Source: Lacimicrobium sp. SS2-24
GTDB taxonomy: Bacteria; Pseudomonadota; Gammaproteobacteria; Enterobacterales; Alteromonadaceae
Reading direction: 5' to 3'
Length of the DNA stretch: 64,000 bases
NCBI RefSeq assembly: GCF_002201535.1
Contig: NZ_NIWW01000005.1
Coordinates: 186,001-250,000, forward strand
A program made the translations under genes and the position numbers. The notes below the pieces were generated by a model. It made no database searches, had not been told where the DNA came from, and worked only from the letters and a program-made list of their open reading frames with translations. Each line of letters begins with the position of its first letter. The first letter of the stretch is position 1. Below are positions 11,054 to 18,437 of this stretch, one piece after another.

Positions 11054-13792
11054 GTGTTTCGTAAACTCCTTGTCACTTCTCTAAGCTTGGCGTTGCTGGC
11101 TTGCAGTCAGCAAACCGGGGAGCAACACCTCGATAAAGCCAAAGACTACATTGACCAGAATAAGTATCAGGCTGCCGTGATTGAACTGAAAAGTGCCTTG
11201 CAAAAGTCACCTCAGTTAGCGGCTGCCAGGTTTGAGCTGGGACGCATTTACGTTCAGCAGCAACAATTTGAACAGGCCGAGAAAGAGTTGAACCGGGCCA
11301 TGGAGTACGGCTATCCGGAAACGGAGGTGATTCCACTGTTATCCCGGGCGTACCAGAAAACCGGTGCCGATGTAGCATTAAGCAAACTGAAAAACCAGTA
11401 TGCCGGTCTGAGTGAAGACGAAGCCGCTGAAGTGGGCTTTTATAAACTGGAGTCCTTAGTCCGACTCGAGCGCACTGCCGATGCGCGGTCCCTGATTGAA
11501 CAAATCAAAACATATGACACGCAGTCACCCTACAAGTCACTGGCCTTAACCTATTCCTATTTGCTTGACGAAGAGCCGGAACGGGCCATGTTGCAATTGC
11601 AGGAAGTCATCGCCAATCACCCGGGGCAGCCCGATGCACTGGCGCTTAAAGGGCGGCTGCATATGAGTCAGGGCGAGCGTGATGCTGCCATTGAGACCTA
11701 CCAGCAATACTATGAGACTAACCCTGATGATCACCAGATAAGCTTTTTGCTGGCGCGGCTACTCACCGATGCCGGGCGCACAGAGGAAGCGGAGCCAATT
11801 CTGGATAAACTGCTCGCCATCAGTGACACCAATCCACTGCTTAACCAGTTAAAAGGCCTGAGCCGTGCCAACGAGGGAGACCATAAGGCGGCCCTTCAAT
11901 ACACTGAAAAGGCGCTTATGAATAAGGGCACCGATCCTGGGTTGCGACTGGCCGCCGGATACAGTGCGTTCCAGCTTGGTGATTTCAATACTGCGGTGAA
12001 TCATCTGTCGATGGTGGCCAGTGATTTACCCGCCGACCACCCCGGACTGAGGCTGTTAGCCGCCAGTCAGATTCAACTGGGGCTGACTGACGAAGCCGGA
12101 GAGACGCTCAAGCGCCTCGAACAGCTATCGGATCAGGAAGCACAGTTATTCTCTGCCGCCGGTTTTGAGATGCTTAAAGAAGGCAATATAAAAGGTGCGC
12201 AGGAAATGGTGGCGCGTTCGCAGGGGCTCAGCGAATCGGCAACAGATTTAACCCGTCTGGGGGTGTTGCAACTGTCTTTGAATGATGTCAAAGGCATACT
12301 GAATCTGGAACAGGCACTGGAAAAAGAGCCTGAGCAGGACACGACCAGAGCGACATTGGCTACGGCGTATCTGGTGACAGAGCAATACGATAAAGCCATG
12401 CAATTGGCCGAGGAGTGGAAACAGCAGGGCGATGTGCAGGGTTATCTGCTCGCCGGAACGGTGCTCAGACGTCAGGGGCAAAACGACGAGGCCAGGGCGG
12501 AGTTTGAACAGGCTGAAAAAATGGCCCCCACAGATCCTAAGGTCAGACTGGCGGTCATCGATCTGTCACTGGCTGAGGGCAATGACAAGAAAGCATTGCA
12601 GGCATTAGAGCAACTGTTGGATGAGAAACCCTCACATATTCCGGCACTGTCGAGATATTTCGATCTGATGCACCGTCAGGACCAGGGTGACAAAGGGATC
12701 GAAAGGATTAAACAAGGTCTGACGGGCGAAGCCGATGATATTCAGCTTAACGTGCTACTGGCCCACGCTTATCTGATAACGGGCAAACCTGAGCAGAGTA
12801 TTCAATTGCTGGCAAAAGAGGATACGGATAAGACCTTACCGGTTAAGTACTGGGATATTCTTGGGCAGTCCTACTTGCGCAGCAATAAGGTCAAAGAAGC
12901 CAACGCCCATTATGATGCGTGGCTGAACCACCATCCCCATAACCTCAAAGCGATTATGGGTAAGCTGTTTTTGTTCGATATTCAGGGGCAGTTTGAACAG
13001 GGGTTAGCATTATCAAAAGAGACGGTGTCCCGCTATCCCGATGATATCCGCTTGTTGTCAGTGTATACCCACTTTCTGTTAATGACCGGTGATTTTGAGC
13101 AAGGTCGCAAGCAATTTGATGCCCTCCCCGCCAGAGTAAAAGACAGTCCTTTAGGTAAGGGGCTCAATGGCAGGTTACTGGCTGGCGAGGGCCGTTGTCA
13201 GGAAGCTATGCCGGATATTCAGTCGGCTTATGAAAACAAACCGAATCATCGTCATCTGGTGTTGGCCGTTTTCTGTCTCAACCAAATGGGACAACGGGAA
13301 CAAAGCTATGAGTTGCTGAACGATCATGTGGAACGTATGCCCAAGGATCTCGCTTCAGTGATGATGCTGGCAGAGCGGGAAATTCCACGGGATATGACAA
13401 AAGCGGCGACACGGTATAAACAAGCGTTGCAAATTAACGGCACAAACTACCTGGCGCTGAATAATCTGGCGTACCTGCAAATGAAACTGGGGCAACTCAG
13501 TGAGGCACGCGAACATGCAATGCGCGCGTTGGAGCAGCGCCCTGAAGATCCTGCCGTGCTGGATACCGTTGCGCAGGTGCTAAAAGCCAATAAGGATCTG
13601 GAGGAGGCGGAAAAATACCTCTCCAGAGCGGCAGAAAGCAAACAGACCACGGATGAAATCTATCTCAATTATGTGGAGTTGTTGTTTGAGCGCGGTCGTA
13701 CGGAGCTGGCCAAGCGAAAGCTGTCACAACGTCAGTATACCCAGGAAAGTGCGATTCAACGTGCCGATGCACTGAAAGCGCAATATATGTAA
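11054..13792 (+). CDS. prsT: TPR-repeat lipoprotein of the PrsT (PEP-CTERM system) type
   Basis: The 912-residue protein starts at GTG, preceded by AAGGA, and has a lipoprotein signal peptide ending LALLAC, so Cys17 should be lipidated. The rest is almost entirely tetratricopeptide repeats (for example YQAAVIELKSALQKSPQLAAARFELG near residue 37 and LALNNLAYLQMKLGQLSEAREHAMRAL near 800). Size and architecture match the PrsT lipoproteins usually found with exosortase/PEP-CTERM exopolysaccharide loci. No exosortase, glycosyltransferase or PEP-CTERM gene is visible in the window, so the PrsT role is inferred from form only. It is divergent from deaD and converges on the small ORF at 13856. Confidence 0.8.
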   Translation: MFRKLLVTSLSLALLACSQQTGEQHLDKAKDYIDQNKYQAAVIELKSALQKSPQLAAARFELGRIYVQQQQFEQAEKELNRAMEYGYPETEVIPLLSRAYQKTGADVALSKLKNQYAGLSEDEAAEVGFYKLESLVRLERTADARSLIEQIKTYDTQSPYKSLALTYSYLLDEEPERAMLQLQEVIANHPGQPDALALKGRLHMSQGERDAAIETYQQYYETNPDDHQISFLLARLLTDAGRTEEAEPILDKLLAISDTNPLLNQLKGLSRANEGDHKAALQYTEKALMNKGTDPGLRLAAGYSAFQLGDFNTAVNHLSMVASDLPADHPGLRLLAASQIQLGLTDEAGETLKRLEQLSDQEAQLFSAAGFEMLKEGNIKGAQEMVARSQGLSESATDLTRLGVLQLSLNDVKGILNLEQALEKEPEQDTTRATLATAYLVTEQYDKAMQLAEEWKQQGDVQGYLLAGTVLRRQGQNDEARAEFEQAEKMAPTDPKVRLAVIDLSLAEGNDKKALQALEQLLDEKPSHIPALSRYFDLMHRQDQGDKGIERIKQGLTGEADDIQLNVLLAHAYLITGKPEQSIQLLAKEDTDKTLPVKYWDILGQSYLRSNKVKEANAHYDAWLNHHPHNLKAIMGKLFLFDIQGQFEQGLALSKETVSRYPDDIRLLSVYTHFLLMTGDFEQGRKQFDALPARVKDSPLGKGLNGRLLAGEGRCQEAMPDIQSAYENKPNHRHLVLAVFCLNQMGQREQSYELLNDHVERMPKDLASVMMLAEREIPRDMTKAATRYKQALQINGTNYLALNNLAYLQMKLGQLSEAREHAMRALEQRPEDPAVLDTVAQVLKANKDLEEAEKYLSRAAESKQTTDEIYLNYVELLFERGRTELAKRKLSQRQYTQESAIQRADALKAQYM

Positions 13793-13815
13793 AAGGTTGT
13801 CCCTCAGTAGACCCA

Positions 13816-13853
13816 CATCAACACGCTGGCGTTTAAATGTCAGCGTGTTGATG
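13816..13853. terminator. Long hairpin between prsT and the convergent small ORF
   Basis: CATCAACACGCTG (13816-13828) and CAGCGTGTTGATG (13841-13853) form a perfect 13-bp stem around GCGTTTAAATGT, which can pair further with G-T pairs. It starts 23 bases after the prsT stop and 2 bases beyond the stop of the small minus-strand ORF. No T-tract follows on either side. Its position suggests shared transcript ends. Confidence 0.6.
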
Positions 13854-13855
13854 TC

Positions 13856-13990
13856 TTATCTGTACCAGCTGTGCGGTAGTGAGCCGAGCAGACGTTCCAG
13901 CTCAGCGTTCAGCTCTTTGATTTGTCTGGCCACCTGCTGCGCTGACAGTGGTTTTCTGCTAAGTGTGGTATCCAGTTTGTTTCGCTTCAT
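13856..13990 (-). CDS. Small protein of 44 residues, unknown function
   Basis: A short frame on the minus strand reads MKRNKLDTTLSRKPLSAQQV, then ARQIKELNAELERLLG and ends SLPHSWYR. It is preceded by AAAGGGTGAG, a good ribosome-binding site 6 bases before the ATG, and is followed at once by a strong hairpin. The centre (ARQIKELNAELERLL) would be an amphipathic helix or short coiled coil. There is no signal peptide or membrane segment. The plus-strand frame over the same bases is serine/cysteine-rich and unconvincing. I do not recognise the family; conservation in relatives would decide whether it is real. Confidence 0.5.
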   Translation of the reverse strand: MKRNKLDTTLSRKPLSAQQVARQIKELNAELERLLGSLPHSWYR

Positions 13991-14140
13991 GTTGTACTCA
14001 CCCTTTGCTGATTGTGTTGACAGGCTTCAACAGTGTGGGCGGTGCGCGCCGAAGAAAATCAGGCGTCACACGCAACCGTTAGTAATAGGTAGTCAGCAAC
14101 AGCGCATAAAGATCACCGCGTCGATATTCGTACAGTATGA

Positions 14141-15769
14141 TTAATCCGACAAATGAGCAAACAGACAGCCAAAAGCCGGTAGCCTGAGTGTGCCATTATC
14201 CAGGCTTCCGCTGCGCAGCCTATGCTCATCGTCGATACGAACCGAGGAAGGCAAATCTAACTGACAATGGCTTGGTGATGCCGACAGGTTAAAACATACC
14301 AACATACGTTGATTTGCACTTTGACGGATAAAGGCCAGAATCGGCTCGGGTGTATGTAAAAATGTAATATCACCTCTGACCAACGCCTGATGTGACTTGC
14401 GCCATGCCATAAAATGGCGAAAACAATTCAGGACAGAGTCGCTCTGCTTTTCCTGGACATCCACTGCGCGGGCTTTATGAGCCTCTGGCACCGGTAGCCA
14501 GGGTTTTACCTCACTAAAGCCGCCGTGGCACGGCTGTTGTTGCCAGGGTTGAGGGGTACGACATCCATCACGCCCCTTAAAGTTGGGCCAGAAGGTAATA
14601 CCATAGGGATCCTGAAGATCTTCATAGCGCAGCTCAGCTTCGGGTAATCCCAGCTCTTCGCCCTGATACAGGCACACACTGCCACGCAGGGAGGCGACCA
14701 TTGCCAGTAACATTTTGGCAAATGCCGGAGAGTGCGAGGCTTGTTTGTCCCAGCGGGATACCGCCCTTTGCACATCATGATTACTGATAGCCCAGCACGG
14801 CCAGCCATCCAGCATCTTGTGTTCTAATTCCTCTACCGTCTTTCTGATATAGCTGGCAGAGAATTCATTGCACAAAAGCTCAAAGCTGTAGCCCATGTGC
14901 AGCCGGGTTTGGCCCTCAGTGTACTCGGCCATACTTGCCAGTGAGTCTTCTGAGGAAATCTCGCCCAACGCTACTGTACCGGGATACTTGTCTAATAACC
15001 TGCGCAGCTCTTCAACAAAGCCAATGTTTTCTGGTTGGGTGTTATTGAAGTAGTGATACTGGAAGGCATAAGGGTTGTCTTCACTGAATCCCCGGCCTTT
15101 GCGTTCTTGTACTGGCTTCGCCGGATTATCGCGGAGTTTGGCATCGTGGTAGCAGAAATTAATCGCATCTAGACGCAACCCGTGTACCCCTTTTTGCAAC
15201 CAGAACTCGACATTTTCCAGCACCGCCTGTCTGACGTCGGGATTGTGAAAATTCAGATCGGGCTGACTGACCAGAAAGTTATGCAAATAATACTGGCAGC
15301 GGCGCGGCTCCCATTGCCAGGCGGAACCGCCAAAGATAGACAGCCAGTTATTGGGGGGAGAGCCATCTTCTTTGGCGTCAGCCCAGACGTACCAATCTGC
15401 TTTGTCATTGTCACGACTCTGACGACTTTCCGTAAACCAATGATGCTGATCTGAGGTGTGACTGAGCACCTGGTCAATCATCAGCTTTATGCCCAGCGCA
15501 GAAGCTTTTTCAACCAGTGCGTCGAAGTCGACCATGGTGCCAAACATCGGGTCGATATCACGATAGTCACTGATATCGTAACCAAAATCCTTCATGGGCG
15601 ATTTAAAGAAGGGAGAAATCCAAATGGCATCGACGCCGAGACTGGCAACATAGTCGAGTTTGCTGATGATACCGGGCAGGTCACCGATACCATCGCCGTT
15701 GCTGTCCTGAAAGCTGCGCGGGTAGATTTGATAAATCACGGCACCCTGCCACCATGGCTGCTGATTCAT
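14141..15769 (-). CDS. Cytoplasmic GH13 alpha-glucosidase (GH13_23-like)
   Basis: The 542-residue enzyme hydrolyses maltose and short alpha-glucosides to glucose. The catalytic set is complete: nucleophile Asp201 in GLRLDAINF, acid/base Glu270 in LGEISSED and Asp332 in SNHDVQR. Positions closely match those of the Halomonas HaG alpha-glucosidase (Asp202, Glu271). YQIYPRSFQDSNGDGIGDL begins the barrel. There is no signal peptide, so it acts in the cytoplasm on imported maltose. The start at 15769 (MNQQPWW) is preferred because the longer frame to 15844 would begin inside the operator at 15840-15853, upstream of the likely promoter. No strong Shine-Dalgarno is visible before it. Probably controlled by the LacI-family regulator at 41827. 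Confidence 0.93.
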   Translation of the reverse strand: MNQQPWWQGAVIYQIYPRSFQDSNGDGIGDLPGIISKLDYVASLGVDAIWISPFFKSPMKDFGYDISDYRDIDPMFGTMVDFDALVEKASALGIKLMIDQVLSHTSDQHHWFTESRQSRDNDKADWYVWADAKEDGSPPNNWLSIFGGSAWQWEPRRCQYYLHNFLVSQPDLNFHNPDVRQAVLENVEFWLQKGVHGLRLDAINFCYHDAKLRDNPAKPVQERKGRGFSEDNPYAFQYHYFNNTQPENIGFVEELRRLLDKYPGTVALGEISSEDSLASMAEYTEGQTRLHMGYSFELLCNEFSASYIRKTVEELEHKMLDGWPCWAISNHDVQRAVSRWDKQASHSPAFAKMLLAMVASLRGSVCLYQGEELGLPEAELRYEDLQDPYGITFWPNFKGRDGCRTPQPWQQQPCHGGFSEVKPWLPVPEAHKARAVDVQEKQSDSVLNCFRHFMAWRKSHQALVRGDITFLHTPEPILAFIRQSANQRMLVCFNLSASPSHCQLDLPSSVRIDDEHRLRSGSLDNGTLRLPAFGCLFAHLSD

Positions 15770-15839
15770 AGAGTTAGCTTTATTTGTTACAGAAATGTTG
15801 GCGAAGCATACGCCACTGGTATTTGCTGTGTAAAAACTC

Positions 15840-15853
15840 TGCATACGTATTCA
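15840..15853 (-). promoter_or_regulatory. LacI-type operator, copy 1 (alpha-glucosidase gene)
   Basis: Read on the minus strand this is TGAATACGTATGCA, identical over 14 bases to the copies at 18284 and 28163. The core ATACGTAT is a perfect palindrome with a central CG, typical of LacI-family operators. It lies 70 bases before the chosen alpha-glucosidase start. A weak -10-like GCGTAT occurs at 15813-15808. Confidence 0.8.
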
Positions 15854-16011
15854 ATGTAATTTCTCCGTTGGCGGCCGCCAAACATTCGTATCAAGCTATT
15901 GAAATACTTACGAAATGCTAAGTTTTATCGGATTGAGGGGGATGACGCGAACATGCGCTGTTGATGGCGTCTGTTGGCATGTGAGAACAGGTCGCATCAG
16001 CGCGGGCCTTT

Positions 16012-16040
16012 TTGAATCGCACAACGTTTGCCATTATGCT
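16012..16040 (+). promoter_or_regulatory. Sigma70-type promoter for the GluR0-like channel gene
   Basis: TTGAAT (-35, 16012-16017) and TATGCT (-10, 16035-16040) are separated by 17 bases. Each matches the consensus at four of six positions. Transcription would start near 16047, giving a leader of about 20 bases that includes the AAGGA ribosome-binding site before the ATG at 16068. Confidence 0.5.
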
Positions 16041-16067
16041 GGATGAAAACATCAATAAGGACCGGTT

Positions 16068-17144
16068 ATGCATTATCGTGCTCTGCTTTTATTCCTCGTT
16101 TTCCTGTTGCCCCTGAATGTGGGCGCACAGGATGAAATAACCAGTCCGGATGAGCCTCTGGTTATCGGCACTAAGATAGCGCCTCCATTTGTAATTAAAA
16201 AAGACAATGGCGAGCTGGGCGGTATCAGTATTGAACTGTGGCAGCAGGTTGCTGCGCAAATGGGTGTCGGCTATAGATTTGAAGAAGCGGAACTCGAAGA
16301 GCTTATTAGCGGACTACAAAGCGGACGGTTCGATGCCTCCGTGGCGGCGCTCACCGTAACGGCAAAACGTGAAGCGAAAGTGGATTTCAGCCATCCTTAC
16401 TTTACTACCGGGCTGGCCATTGCCACCTCGAAGGAGAAAAGCGGTATCTGGAGCATGCTCTCAGGGTTGTTTTCCTGGCAATTCCTGGTGGTACTGGCGG
16501 GGTTAGGCGGGCTGCTGTTGGCTGTTGGTGTAGTACTGTGGCTGTTTGAACGTAAACGCAATGCCGAGATGTTCGGTGGCACCGCAGCCCAGGGCATTGG
16601 CGCCAGCTTTTGGTGGGCTGCCGTCACCATGACCACTGTGGGCTATGGCGACAAAGCACCCACCACCTTTGCGGGGCGAGTCGTGGGTCTGATTTGGATG
16701 TTTGCGGCCATTATCCTGATATCCAGCTTTACGGCGGCAATTGCCACCAGTTTGACGGTAAGTCAGCTTGAAACGAAAATTTCCGGCGCTGAAGATTTAC
16801 CCAATGCCGCGGTGCTCAGTGTCAGCAGCTCCGCCAGTGCTGACTATCTGCGTCGAAACGGCATTGCCTTTGCTGGCCGCGAGTCTCTGGCCGGTGCCCT
16901 TGAGGAATTGGCGAAGGGGCAGGCTGATGCCCTGGTTTATGACAAACCCATCATGCAGTATATGGCGCGTCAGCACTATCCCGGCAAACTCGCCATTCTG
17001 GGCGATATTCTTGAACGCCAGGACTACGCCATTGCGGTCACTGAGCAGAGTCCCTTAAGAGAGGCGATCAACCAGGAATTGCTCAAAGTGATTGCCACAG
17101 ATGCCTGGCAAAAGCGGTTGGCTTTTTATCTTGGCGAGGATTAA
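16068..17144 (+). CDS. GluR0-like ligand-gated potassium channel (prokaryotic ionotropic glutamate receptor)
   Basis: The 358-residue protein has the domain order of prokaryotic ionotropic glutamate receptors. It has a signal peptide (residues 1-20), binding lobe S1 (about 28-125, with LTVTAKREAKVDFSHPYF), membrane helix M1 (139-160), a pore loop with the potassium-channel signature TMTTVGYGDKAP (filter 190-195), helix M2 (203-229) and lobe S2 (about 238-355, with ADALVYDKP). Such proteins gate K+ flow by binding an amino acid in the periplasm, as in cyanobacterial GluR0. The filter argues against a plain ABC-type binding protein. The ligand cannot be read with certainty; the Arg after TVTAK and the S2 Asp suggest an alpha-amino acid. 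A TetR gene follows 60 bases later on the same strand. Confidence 0.88.
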   Translation: MHYRALLLFLVFLLPLNVGAQDEITSPDEPLVIGTKIAPPFVIKKDNGELGGISIELWQQVAAQMGVGYRFEEAELEELISGLQSGRFDASVAALTVTAKREAKVDFSHPYFTTGLAIATSKEKSGIWSMLSGLFSWQFLVVLAGLGGLLLAVGVVLWLFERKRNAEMFGGTAAQGIGASFWWAAVTMTTVGYGDKAPTTFAGRVVGLIWMFAAIILISSFTAAIATSLTVSQLETKISGAEDLPNAAVLSVSSSASADYLRRNGIAFAGRESLAGALEELAKGQADALVYDKPIMQYMARQHYPGKLAILGDILERQDYAIAVTEQSPLREAINQELLKVIATDAWQKRLAFYLGED

Positions 17145-17204
17145 TACTTGCTCGGAGCCTGGCCTTCTATACTCCACTTGTGAGTTTGTCGGCCGGGAGA
17201 AAGG

Positions 17205-17780
17205 ATGAACACTGTAAAACAGGATGCATCTGTCATTCTGGATAAAGCGCTGGAACTTGGCAGTGAAGAGGGCTGGGAGGCGCTACGCCTGAGCCGGGTC
17301 GCTGATGCACTCGGTATATCCCTGGTCACTGTCTATCAACACTACCGCCAAAAAGATGATTTGGTCGAAGCCTGGTTTGACCGCGCTGATCGGGCCATGC
17401 TTGAGACCCGATTAGTACTCGTGCCTGCGTCGCTTGCTCCTCAGCAGCGCCTGGAAAAAGCCCTTTGGTGTTGGTTACAGACACTGTCGAAATACCATAA
17501 TCTCACCGGACAGATGCTACTGTACAAGCTTGAACCCGGTCATATCCATCTGCAGATAGGTGGGGTATTACGGATCAGTCGCACAGTGCAGTGGCTGATG
17601 GAGGTTGCGGATCTTAACGCTACGAACCTGGTCCGCATCCGACAGGAAATCGCGCTAAGTGCATTGTTTGTCAGCACCTTTATCGAATGGCTGAATGACA
17701 GTTCAGCGCAGCAGCAACGCACCCGAAAAAGATTGCAACAAAAGCTCAGGGTCACCACTTTGCTCAAGTTATGGCAGTAA
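17205..17780 (+). CDS. TetR-family transcriptional regulator
   Basis: The 191-residue protein has an N-terminal helix-turn-helix of the TetR type (LRLSRVADALGISLVTVYQHYRQKDDLVEAWF, residues 27-58). A helical C-terminal ligand/dimer domain with no recognisable subfamily follows. The start ATG has GGAG six bases upstream within GGGAGAAAGG. It lies 60 bases downstream of the channel gene, same strand, and may share its transcript. No inverted repeat typical of TetR operators stands out nearby, so its target is unknown. The next gene is the TonB receptor after a 657-base gap. Confidence 0.85.
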   Translation: MNTVKQDASVILDKALELGSEEGWEALRLSRVADALGISLVTVYQHYRQKDDLVEAWFDRADRAMLETRLVLVPASLAPQQRLEKALWCWLQTLSKYHNLTGQMLLYKLEPGHIHLQIGGVLRISRTVQWLMEVADLNATNLVRIRQEIALSALFVSTFIEWLNDSSAQQQRTRKRLQQKLRVTTLLKLWQ

Positions 17781-18283
17781 CGGCTTTCAGAACTTAACGT
17801 CTGGCTTTCTGCTGGCGAACCATAGTAAGTCATCAGGCTGTACCTAGCTTGCTAGCACTTGCCACCGTTCCCTTCATCCCCTGTCTGTATCTGCAACAAA
17901 GTGCCTTGACGCTGTGCCGGCCACGGTGCGATGCAGTGAGGCAGAGATCCGGGTTATTGCATGTGGTTTTATTTCTTCATTATTCACGGTGTTTTACCTC
18001 CTATAAGGGGGACACACCTCTATATTGCCCGTTATTTGTGCAAGATGTAGAGGCTAACTCTCTGTATTAACTTGCATAAAATTGACATCCACAAAGGGCG
18101 GTTTATTAGCTAAATATTTCAAAAATGTAATTTAATTACCATGCAGTAAAAATAACGTTGCCGGAATTCTTACCTGAATACTTTGTATTAATTCAATAAA
18201 AACAGAAAGATAAGCTACTTTTAACAAGAGGGCCTGGATACGTCTTCGCGACAAAATGTTATTGAGATGTTACTGAATTTCTA

Positions 18284-18297
18284 TGAATACGTATGCA
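18284..18297 (+). promoter_or_regulatory. LacI-type operator, copy 2 (TonB receptor gene)
   Basis: TGAATACGTATGCA, identical to copies 1 and 3. It lies 140 bases before the receptor ATG and 5 bases upstream of a weak -35, which places it just upstream of the promoter rather than across it. Confidence 0.8.
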
Positions 18298-18302
18298 AGA
18301 CA

Positions 18303-18332
18303 TTGTGCCTGTTAAACCTCTGGCGTTACTAT
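18303..18332 (+). promoter_or_regulatory. Candidate promoter of the TonB receptor gene
   Basis: A poor -35 (TTGTGC, 18303-18308) and a -10-like TACTAT (18327-18332) are separated by 18 bases and lie directly downstream of operator copy 2. The same operator-to--10 spacing is seen before the genes at 28241 and 34843, which supports this assignment. Confidence 0.4.
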
Positions 18333-18437
18333 CCTTGCCATCAAAAGTGACGTATTTCTGCACTGTTTCGTGCAGGCATGCACAGTAACAGTGCCCCTGG
18401 CACAGCAACACCACACATTAAAATCAGGACACAAGGC

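Larger units (their letters stand above)
17781..18437 (+). other. Long non-coding region upstream of the TonB receptor
   Basis: This 657-base stretch separates tetR from the receptor start at 18438. No convincing gene was found; the only frame (17849-18070) is cysteine-rich with poor codon use and no ribosome-binding site. The right half is AT-rich and holds the operator at 18284-18297 and a promoter-like pair at 18303-18332. A TTGACA at 18082-18087 lacks a good -10 at the usual distance. The inverted hexamers CCTCTA (18017-18022) and TAGAGG (about 18047-18052) flank a short loop region. Confidence 0.6.

Noticed and set aside
13797-14144. A 115-codon plus-strand frame after prsT
   Set aside because: Rich in Ser/Cys/Leu with no start signal, and opposite the better-supported 44-codon minus-strand frame.
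15770-15844. N-terminal extension of the alpha-glucosidase by 25 codons
   Set aside because: The upstream ATG lies in the operator and ahead of the likely promoter; the enzyme family starts at MNQQPWW-like sequence.
17849-18070. A 73-codon frame in the gap before the TonB receptor
   Set aside because: Odd composition with many cysteines, no ribosome-binding site and no match to known features.
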